Part shown: positions 1 through 5,348 of the stretch, one piece after another
Layout: the number at the start of each line of letters is the position of its first letter
Numbering within the stretch: the stretch's first letter is position 1
DNA from: Deferribacteres bacterium JdFR-76
Lineage (GTDB): Bacteria; Zhuqueibacterota; JdFR-76
NCBI GenBank assembly: GCA_002011685.1
Contig: MTOL01000232.1
Location: 17,737 to 23,084, forward strand
Reading direction: 5' to 3'
Length of the DNA: 5,348 nt
Notes under the pieces: model-generated
Told to the model about the DNA's origin: nothing
The model's database searches: none
What the model saw: only the letters and a program-made list of their open reading frames with translations
Translations under genes and position numbers: made by a program

Positions 1-1360
1 CCCAAAATCTTGCCCCGACCAGCCCCCCTACCATAGCTATGTAGCGGGTCGCCCGTTTGCTATCCAAATCTACCAACAACAATGCTACCGAATCCCTCTC
101 TGATTCGCTGAGTCCCATTGGATACTGCAAAAGAGCACGGATAGCAGCCGATTTCCTCAAGCGTTCTCCGTTTGTGCCCTTTGTTCTTGCAACAGCCGCA
201 AAATAACCACCATCCCTTGCCATCCGATATCCAAGTCTTAAAAAAACCCATCCCCCTCCCCATGCAAAATGAGAGGGAAGACCAGTAAAGAAATGAAGTC
301 CGGCGTCAATCCCGTATGTCAAGCTTTTAACCTGCCCACCACTGATTCCAAATCCAAAGGAAGCACTACCTTCAGAGCCGTACCAGCGATTCCATCCTAT
401 TCGTCCAGAAATACTTATATCATTCAATTTCAGAGATAATTCGCCCCCTATGCCCTGTTCCAGAGGGATGTATTTATCATTTAATTCAATCCATGCCAGA
501 TCCGTAGCAATTCGTCCACTCCACCTGTTATTAAATGGCCCAAACTCATAAGAAATCCCTGCACGGACACGGCGCCCTCTTTTTCCAAGATTGTCGTTCT
601 TTTTCTCATTCTGAAAAAAACTGAAGTGATGGGTGCGCCAGGGAAAATCACTGAGGACCAATCCAACTTTCATTCGGATAAAAGGCCGGATCGAGTAGCG
701 ATCATCAATCTTATCCATAATGCATGATAGCACCGGGAAACTCAATGGCTGGAAGAGAATTCCGAAATCCGTTCCCCACACATTATCTTTTTCCTTTACC
801 CCTTTAAGCTGTAACCCCGAAAATCCTCGATGCTCATAACGCAGCGTAATCCCAATATCCAATTGGCCAAACGCGCCGGCCCAGCTCAAACCAGATCCTG
901 TCGATAACAGCCAATTATCAATGCCAAAAGTCCCTACTTCCCTTCCAAGCTCATCCATTTGCACATATTGGCCCGAAAACAATCGAATAGCGGAGAAGCC
1001 GAAGTTGGTCATCCATCCTTCAGGCACAGGGATCCAAAAAGGATGGAAAGAAGAGGCCATATACTCCAGAACCACATCTCCCGTATTTACCGGATTGCCG
1101 TGAAACAAAAGAAGCTCATGTTGTTCCCCGCGCAATAACCCGGCGGGATTTGTGTTAACTGCAGCAGGACCAAAGGAGAGTGTAGTATAAGATTTTCCCA
1201 GAGCCAGTGTTCGAGGATGCAAACCCAGCTGACTAAGTTGTCCAGCTAGGCCTGCACCAACATCCCCTCTTTGCGCAAACAATGTCTGCCACGTTAGGAA
1301 AATAAGAATAGGCCCGAAAACCAATCCTCGCCAGTTTTTCCAGTATGCCTGCATTTTCAT
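1..1360 (-). CDS. PorV/PorQ (UPF0164)-like outer-membrane beta-barrel protein (3' end outside window)
   Basis: Translated by hand from the ATG at 1358-1360; 453 codons are open to the left edge with no stop. Residues 1-29 (MKMQAYWKNWRGLVFGPILI..., ending LFA|QRG) form a Sec signal peptide. Residues 48-75 (HPRTLALGKSYTTLSFGPAA then VNTNPAGL) match the N-terminal signature of the PorV/PorQ family, 'aRalGmGgAyvAl...A...NPAGL'. Later family-like segments are VWGTDFGILFQP (194-205), VRAGISYEF (265-273), GIGGELSLKLNDISISGRIGW (303-323) and SFGFGISGGQVKSLTYGIDAGLHFF (334-358), all alternating beta-barrel strands. In Bacteroidetes, PorV is an outer-membrane protein that binds cargo C-terminal domains and hands them to the T9SS attachment complex; PorQ and other homologues are less well defined, so no symbol is given. 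The last ~75 residues (GYRMARDGGYF through LRKSAAIRALLQYPMGLSESERDSVALLL to GARFW) are charged and helix-prone and go beyond the usual family end. Start: ATG at 1358-1360 overlaps the upstream stop as ATGA; Met3 (1352-1354), with GAG about 7 bases upstream, is an alternative. Confidence 0.85.
   Translation of the reverse strand, partial: MKMQAYWKNWRGLVFGPILIFLTWQTLFAQRGDVGAGLAGQLSQLGLHPRTLALGKSYTTLSFGPAAVNTNPAGLLRGEQHELLLFHGNPVNTGDVVLEYMASSFHPFWIPVPEGWMTNFGFSAIRLFSGQYVQMDELGREVGTFGIDNWLLSTGSGLSWAGAFGQLDIGITLRYEHRGFSGLQLKGVKEKDNVWGTDFGILFQPLSFPVLSCIMDKIDDRYSIRPFIRMKVGLVLSDFPWRTHHFSFFQNEKKNDNLGKRGRRVRAGISYEFGPFNNRWSGRIATDLAWIELNDKYIPLEQGIGGELSLKLNDISISGRIGWNRWYGSEGSASFGFGISGGQVKSLTYGIDAGLHFFTGLPSHFAWGGGWVFLRLGYRMARDGGYFAAVARTKGTNGERLRKSAAIRALLQYPMGLSESERDSVALLLVDLDSKRATRYIAMVGGLVGARFW
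1357..1360 (-). promoter_or_regulatory. ATGA stop/start overlap (translational coupling site)
   Basis: On the minus strand the stop TGA of the 1165-residue cargo gene shares its bases with the ATG of the PorV-like gene (ATGA). There is no strong Shine-Dalgarno sequence in front, only TGAG/GAG a few bases upstream. That is what one expects if ribosomes ending the first gene restart on the second. The alternative start at Met3 lies two bases after the stop and would also be coupled. Overlap is seen directly; coupling is inferred. Confidence 0.65.
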
Positions 1361-1656
1361 CTCATGATAGCAATTTTAAACCGGTTTTTGCGCTCTGTAT
1401 CGTAAAGACCCGGGATATAGCAGATATACCCTCCAGAGTCTACCGGAATCCCTGCCTGGTTTTTTCCGTTCCAAAAGGCATATTTAATCCCCGCTCTTCC
1501 TGCATCGTTCACCGGTAACTTAGCGACAAGATGGCCAAAAAGGTCATAGATGAAAACATTTTTTACTTTGTCTATGCGATCTTCCGGAACGAAGAATTCA
1601 ATCCGTATCCCCTCCGGATTCTTTTCGGGAATCCATGGGTTTGGATACGCATAAAA
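1357..1656 (-). other. C-terminal sorting domain of the 1165-residue protein
   Basis: Residues 1067-1165. It holds YPNP at the start, an IYDLFGHLV strand, a WNGKN-x-x-G-x-x-VDSGGY core and a basic, hydrophobic last strand (NRFKIAIMR). It matches the FlgD-Ig-like / type A sorting plan but departs from the upstream gene's copy: it has WIPEKNPEG in place of FNSSTT, a longer first loop (EDRIDKVKN), and Tyr-Ile-Cys in the strand after SGGY. Confidence 0.8.
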
Positions 1657-4600
1657 GTACCGGGCCCTTATTATTTTAAAAATGCCAATTAAGATTCTGC
1701 TCCCCGAGGGTTTGTATCTAAACCGGACAGAACGCATTCCGCGATAGGGAAGAAGCGGGACCCGATAGGTGTTTGGACCATCCTTCAGAAAAATAGCGAG
1801 ATTGTCCAACTTGGCTTCCCAAAAACCGTCCAGCTCAAATGAAAAAAGAAGAGAGTCCACAGCAAAATCCTTTCCAGCAAGGTCCTCAGTACATCCATGG
1901 TGAAAACGGACCTCAATGGAAGATTCATTCGGAAACAAATTCTCGGGTTCAGATTGTTCACCAAAAGAAGGCTCGGAAGCGGGCAAAACGGAAAGGACCG
2001 TATCCTCAATGGCGATACGCAAGTTTTCGGAAAATGCTTGCCTGGGAACATAAACAGATGTAACGAAATAATTTTGCCCCTCTATGGAAAATTTCCTTCT
2101 CGTTTCCTGATCATAATCCTTCCAAATAAGTGCATATCTATGGTCCGAAAGCGTTTCAACTCTTACGATATTCGTGTCTTGGTAGCTAATCGGAACTGTA
2201 ATCGAAACTTTTTGAGGATTTGCAAAAGGAAAAAGACCAACTATGTTCAGAGTATCTAATCCAGCTGACCAAAATGTGTTAGCTGGAGCACGGCTCTCAT
2301 TAAGGTAAACGTCCTGAATATTGATTTTTACATTTTCCAATTGAAAACCCAATTGTGAGACACTTTTCTCAAAGGAAACGCAGATTGTATCCATTAGCAA
2401 TTTTCCATTCTCTCTTTTCCCGAGAAGCACGCAACGATTACCCACGGGGTTTGGCCAATGCCATTTTAGTTTGCAAAAAAAGATGGTGAATTCCTTCGTT
2501 GCGAAAGAATTTCCTGCATAATCCGACAGCTCAAATCGCAAATGGATATCCTGGCTTTCGGTGATTTTATGTAAAACTTTGTACCGAAAGGAATCACTTT
2601 GGCTAACTCCCAGATCCACAATAGCCGTATCATTTCCAACAATTTCATAGACCTTGATCGATAGAAGTTTATTCCACACAGGTTTCTGTTTCCAAAACAC
2701 AGTAAAGGTATCTGAAAAGATGATATGCGGAACATATACCCATGCCCTAAAACTTCCGACAAAATAGACAATGCCATCTTTCACATTTTCCAGGACGTCG
2801 CCAAGAGGAGACCGCGTCCATACTTTCATTTTAAGGACATATTCACGATTCTCATTTGCTTCTGGCAACGTGTCTTGGACAGTTTCCCGAAAACTATATG
2901 GCCCCTTTTTCTTGATTTTCCCATCGTCCCACACCCATTCCCACTCCATAGAGTCCGCAGAAGTCCCAGACGAAAGCTTTACATGAATCGTAACAATATT
3001 GGACCTGACCCAATTCTTGATTCCCCCAGTCCCCATTACATACAACGAATCGATAAAGGGTTTTTTCTTGAGTGTGTCTATTCTGACTGCCGTATTCCCA
3101 ACACTATCTGTGACGGTAAGTTTCGCAGTGAACCACTCGCAACTTCTGATTAAATTGTGACGGATAAGATGCTCAAAGTCATATGGTACTTCATGAACTG
3201 CAGAATCACTCTTCTCATAAATCAATGAGTCGTTTCGACATCTCAATTGATATTTGATGAAACGGATTGCCCCACACAAATCATCATCCAATGTGTATTT
3301 GATACGCAGGCTGTCATTCCTGATGTTTTCCGAGATGAGCGAAATAATCGGCGGGCTTTTATCAACAATAATCTCTTTACGGCCTCCCCACGGAGATTTT
3401 CCATGATCGTTCCAGATCGAACGTCCTCTCGCATAGACCGTATCCCCATCCGTATATATTTCCGGCAAACGAAGCGTACCCGGCCTGCAATTGGAGAATA
3501 TGGTGTCAAGCTCAGGTGAAGAAAAATCCGGATCATTATCCATCTGAATGCGGACAGAATCCGGCAAAAGAGAGTCCGAAGGCACGGGAATAGGATTGCA
3601 GCGGATGTCGAAGAAAACGGCATTTCTCACGTAATCGGGCCCACGAATAACCGGTTCTGGTAAAGTGTCTGCATGGACATAAATGGCTCTGGTCTTTTCC
3701 CATTTTTTATTTCCAGCGGAATCAAAAGCAACAATTTTATAATAATAGCTTCCAGCAACTGAAATAGAATCCGTGATTTCGATGTTAATTTTTCCTTTCC
3801 ATCGAAGAATTTCTACAGAATCACCAAATGAGACATCATGCCTCCACAACTTGACAGAATCCGTCCCTGCCTTTGAGCGATCCGCCGCGTGTGAAGTGTC
3901 GGAAACGGCAACTTTAAGGCGGACAAAAGCATCCGGCCCATGTTTGACTCTATTTATATGGATTGATACTCTTGGAGGAGTGGTGTCCTTGAGAACATAA
4001 AAGGCAAAATAGGAAATATTTCCAACGATACCCTTGTCTTGATCCGGATCAAAAGCAGCATCCTTGGCCTGGATCATAATCTTCCATTTGCCCTCAGAAG
4101 GATCAAACCCGAACTGAAAAGTTGTGTCAACAGGACATCCGGAAATGGAAAATGGGGTGCAAAAGTTTGCCTGAGAAAAACATGGCAAGGAAAAGTCCGA
4201 TGTATCTTTAATACTACCAATAGAATCCTCCGAAAATAGAGTTCTGACTTTCTGGCTATCTTTCAATACAACCGCTTCAAAACTCCATATTCCAGCTCCG
4301 AGTTCAACGGAATCGAGACTGGTATTTCCCAGGCAATAATAATAATACCAATCAAGATCCGACACATCGACTGAAAAATTCAGAATTCTATTGGTCTTTA
4401 GCACATCATTTCGATTTACCTTCGGCCCGCTAACAAGAGAAGGGGAAATCTTCGGTGCTGATGTATCCTGAAATGAAGCTGTTGTACAGGATGACACATA
4501 TTCATTCAAATTTTGATCTTTACCTTTTACATAGAAATAGTATAAATAATTTGCTTTCAAATATGGAATGATAAAGACTGGAGAACCTTGATTGTCTGTA

Positions 4601-4854
4601 CTGTCAAACTGATCGGGACGATACCCATAAAACGCTCGATAATTTGGTCCCAACTTACTGGCATCTACTTTGACAGTATTTTTTGTACCCTTTGTAAAAG
4701 CAGCTTCACGAAATATCCCGCTTGAGCCACAAAATCTCTTTACGCCTGTATCATTGCATTTAGAGGCTTCTTGAGAACTTAAGGAATCCACCGTTGCATA
4801 GAATATTGCTGCGCAGAATAAAAGCAGGCACCTTTTCGCTATCTTTCTGCCCAT
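1357..4854 (-). CDS. Large exported multi-Ig/FN3-like protein with C-terminal T9SS-type sorting domain
   Basis: Complete, 1165 residues. Residues 1-24 form a Sec signal peptide: basic start MGRKIAKR, hydrophobic core LLLFCAAIFYA, and a plausible cut near VDS|LSS. The Cys at 9 and 14 do not sit in a proper lipobox, so a lipoprotein is unlikely. The mature part is a chain of beta-rich modules. Boundaries are marked by D-x-(S/T)-(A/P)-P at about 130-134, 290-294 and 498-502, and by strand ends such as YYKIVAFDSAGNKKWEK (371-387), LTVTDSVGNTAVR (579-591) and FELSDYAGNSF (774-784), which are typical of Ig-like/FN3 domains. I see about seven such modules between 30 and 793. Residues 794-1065 are beta-rich but unrecognised. 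Residues 1067-1165 are a sorting domain: YPNPWIPE (1070-1077), VFIYDLFGHLVAKL, FWNGKNQAGIPVDSGGYICYI, and a basic end KNRFKIAIMR. No enzyme motif was found; in particular there is no visible gingipain-like C25 His/Cys pair despite the PorU-like length and position. Seventeen Cys lie in the mature protein. Likely a surface or cell-wall-associated structural or adhesive protein (inference). The downstream PorV-like gene overlaps its stop. Confidence 0.93.
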   Translation of the reverse strand: MGRKIAKRCLLLFCAAIFYATVDSLSSQEASKCNDTGVKRFCGSSGIFREAAFTKGTKNTVKVDASKLGPNYRAFYGYRPDQFDSTDNQGSPVFIIPYLKANYLYYFYVKGKDQNLNEYVSSCTTASFQDTSAPKISPSLVSGPKVNRNDVLKTNRILNFSVDVSDLDWYYYYCLGNTSLDSVELGAGIWSFEAVVLKDSQKVRTLFSEDSIGSIKDTSDFSLPCFSQANFCTPFSISGCPVDTTFQFGFDPSEGKWKIMIQAKDAAFDPDQDKGIVGNISYFAFYVLKDTTPPRVSIHINRVKHGPDAFVRLKVAVSDTSHAADRSKAGTDSVKLWRHDVSFGDSVEILRWKGKINIEITDSISVAGSYYYKIVAFDSAGNKKWEKTRAIYVHADTLPEPVIRGPDYVRNAVFFDIRCNPIPVPSDSLLPDSVRIQMDNDPDFSSPELDTIFSNCRPGTLRLPEIYTDGDTVYARGRSIWNDHGKSPWGGRKEIIVDKSPPIISLISENIRNDSLRIKYTLDDDLCGAIRFIKYQLRCRNDSLIYEKSDSAVHEVPYDFEHLIRHNLIRSCEWFTAKLTVTDSVGNTAVRIDTLKKKPFIDSLYVMGTGGIKNWVRSNIVTIHVKLSSGTSADSMEWEWVWDDGKIKKKGPYSFRETVQDTLPEANENREYVLKMKVWTRSPLGDVLENVKDGIVYFVGSFRAWVYVPHIIFSDTFTVFWKQKPVWNKLLSIKVYEIVGNDTAIVDLGVSQSDSFRYKVLHKITESQDIHLRFELSDYAGNSFATKEFTIFFCKLKWHWPNPVGNRCVLLGKRENGKLLMDTICVSFEKSVSQLGFQLENVKINIQDVYLNESRAPANTFWSAGLDTLNIVGLFPFANPQKVSITVPISYQDTNIVRVETLSDHRYALIWKDYDQETRRKFSIEGQNYFVTSVYVPRQAFSENLRIAIEDTVLSVLPASEPSFGEQSEPENLFPNESSIEVRFHHGCTEDLAGKDFAVDSLLFSFELDGFWEAKLDNLAIFLKDGPNTYRVPLLPYRGMRSVRFRYKPSGSRILIGIFKIIRARYFYAYPNPWIPEKNPEGIRIEFFVPEDRIDKVKNVFIYDLFGHLVAKLPVNDAGRAGIKYAFWNGKNQAGIPVDSGGYICYIPGLYDTERKNRFKIAIMR

Positions 4855-4917
4855 CTTGATCGCACCCCATTGTGCAGATTCATATCATCGGTTTCGATCG
4901 TGTCGGAAGTACTTCTG
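4855..4917 (-). other. 63-base gap between the two cargo genes
   Basis: This is the only non-coding stretch in the window. It holds the likely ribosome binding site of the downstream gene, a perfect 10-base palindrome GAAGTACTTC (4906-4915) just after the upstream stop, and a weak 4-bp hairpin GCAC/GTGC (4862-4875). There is no stem followed by a T-run and no good -35/-10 pair, so nothing in it argues against read-through transcription from the upstream gene. Confidence 0.6.
4863..4868 (-). promoter_or_regulatory. Probable ribosome binding site of the 1165-residue gene
   Basis: GGGGTG lies 8 bases before the ATG at 4852-4854. It is a partial match to GGAGGTG and the best candidate in the gap, and it supports this ATG as the start together with the well-formed signal peptide that follows directly. 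A nearby ATG at 4868-4870 is in another frame and overlaps this site. Confidence 0.45.
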
Positions 4918-5190
4918 CTAACGCAGCAAGACGCATTTTCGCAATCTTCTGAATTTTTCCGTCTCTATCAGTACAAAATAGACCCCAGAAGGAACAAGCC
5001 GATTATAATGGTCTCTTCCATCCCAGATTATGCGGTGAACCCCTGGTTTTTGGTTCCCATCAAACAGGCTTCGAACAACCTGACCGCGAATATTAAATAC
5101 ACGGATTCGGACCCTGGCCGGAAGAGGCAAGTCATAACGAACCGTTGTTGAAGAGTTAAACGGATTCGGATAAAGCGGATACAGTTCAAA
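4918..5190 (-). other. C-terminal sorting domain of the upstream secreted protein
   Basis: About 90 residues, close to the canonical T9SS type A pattern: LYPNPFNSSTTVRYDLP, then VRIRVFNIRGQVVRSL, WDGRD, LVPSGVYFVLIE and RKCVLLR. Every conserved block is present in order, with usual spacing, so the domain appears intact and functional. Confidence 0.9.
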
Positions 5191-5348
5191 CTTGTCTGGA
5201 ATCTCTTCTCCTGCTTCTTCCATACCGCTAATAATCGGTGCCCCCTCTCTCTTCTCTTCCGGTGGATATTTTACCACCTCAGACCAATTTGTACACTTTC
5301 CATTTTCCAAAACAGCCATAACATGGAAAAACCGCGTTTCTGAAAAAA
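4918..5348 (-). CDS. Secreted protein with FN3-like end and T9SS type A sorting domain (5' end outside window)
   Basis: Only the last 142 residues lie in the window. The frame stays open to the right edge, and the codons before the first in-window Met read FSETRFFHV and run smoothly into it. That Met is therefore probably internal, and the gene starts beyond position 5348. Residues 1-27 (FHVMAVLENGKCTNWSEVVKY) look like the last strands of a fibronectin type III or similar beta-sandwich domain. A charged, Pro/Glu-rich linker follows (about 28-52). Residues 53-142 are a typical T9SS type A / FlgD-Ig-like C-terminal domain: YPNPFN at 59-64, then RIRVFNIRGQVV, IIWDGRD, VPSGVYF and the basic end RKCVLLR. 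Such domains target proteins to the T9SS and are usually cleaved off when cargo is attached at the cell surface. The function of the missing N-terminal part cannot be told. The stop is TAG at 4918-4920. The next gene follows after 63 bases on the same strand, so co-transcription is likely. The sorting domain is certain to family level; true T9SS dependence is inferred. Confidence 0.9.
   Translation of the reverse strand, partial: FSETRFFHVMAVLENGKCTNWSEVVKYPPEEKREGAPIISGMEEAGEEIPDKFELYPLYPNPFNSSTTVRYDLPLPARVRIRVFNIRGQVVRSLFDGNQKPGVHRIIWDGRDHYNRLVPSGVYFVLIETEKFRRLRKCVLLR

Noticed and set aside
1879..1899. FHHGCTEDL (984-992) as a gingipain-type catalytic site
   Set aside because: In peptidase C25 the catalytic His and Cys lie in separate, well-spaced motifs inside a caspase-like fold; here they are adjacent in a beta-rich region with no supporting context.
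1785..3623. Several 70-140 codon open frames on both strands inside the large cargo gene (for example 2725-3153 plus, 1897-2259 plus, 3243-3623 minus)
   Set aside because: They lie wholly within the 1165-codon frame, have low-complexity or Ser/Arg/Phe-rich translations typical of shadow frames, and show no recognisable domain or proper start context.
4335..4347. (AAT)4 trinucleotide run encoding Tyr170-Tyr173 in the large cargo protein
   Set aside because: Four units are too short to call a phase-variable repeat, and a change by whole codons would not switch the frame.
4813..4827. Lipoprotein signal on the large cargo (Cys9 and Cys14)
   Set aside because: The residues before each Cys (AKRC, LLFC) do not fit a lipobox, which needs a small residue at -1; an ordinary Sec signal peptide fits better.
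4872..4912. Possible promoter in the 63-base gap (TTCCGA and TATGAA on the minus strand)
   Set aside because: Both hexamers match sigma-70 consensus poorly and the spacing is about 18; such pairs are expected by chance, and FCB-type promoters often differ from this consensus.
4906..4915. Perfect 10-base palindrome GAAGTACTTC just after the upstream stop
   Set aside because: It has no loop, is followed by no T-run and is not repeated elsewhere in the gap, so neither a terminator nor an operator can be argued.
4870..5151. 93-codon plus-strand open frame opposite the upstream sorting domain
   Set aside because: It is antisense to a clear T9SS-type C-terminal domain and shows no domain, signal peptide or ribosome binding site of its own.

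Overview
The window is fully coding on the minus strand and carries one compact, co-directional cluster of three genes, two of them cut by the window edges. Read in transcription order (right to left), it holds: (1) the last 142 residues of a secreted protein that ends in a type IX secretion system (T9SS) type A / FlgD-Ig-like sorting domain; (2) a complete 1165-residue exported protein with an N-terminal signal peptide, a long series of Ig/fibronectin-like beta modules and a second, more divergent C-terminal sorting domain; and (3) at least 453 residues of a PorV/PorQ (UPF0164)-like outer-membrane beta-barrel protein, which runs off the left edge without a stop. I found the third gene by translating the left 1.36 kb by hand. 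The frame is open over its whole length, and the start ATG overlaps the stop of gene 2 (ATGA).

Organism: the pairing of YPNP-type C-terminal sorting domains with a PorV-like protein points to a Gram-negative bacterium of the Fibrobacteres-Chlorobi-Bacteroidetes (FCB) superphylum or a related candidate phylum that uses a T9SS-like export route. Base composition looks moderate, neither strongly AT- nor GC-rich. I cannot name the phylum from this sequence.

Layout: 4918-5348 gene 1 (3' end); 4855-4917 a 63-base gap with the probable ribosome binding site of gene 2; 1357-4854 gene 2; 1-1360 gene 3. No tRNA, rRNA, CRISPR array, insertion sequence or convincing terminator was seen, and no plus-strand gene is supported.

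How they may work together (inference): in well-studied T9SS, PorV is the outer-membrane shuttle that binds the C-terminal signal of cargo and delivers it to the attachment machinery. Here two cargo-like proteins are followed by a PorV-like barrel that appears translationally coupled to the second cargo, so the cluster could be a dedicated 'surface protein plus own shuttle' module. Gene 2 has about the length of PorU (roughly 1100-1160 residues) and the same position relative to a PorV-like gene as porU in Porphyromonas, but no gingipain-type (C25) peptidase domain is visible in it.
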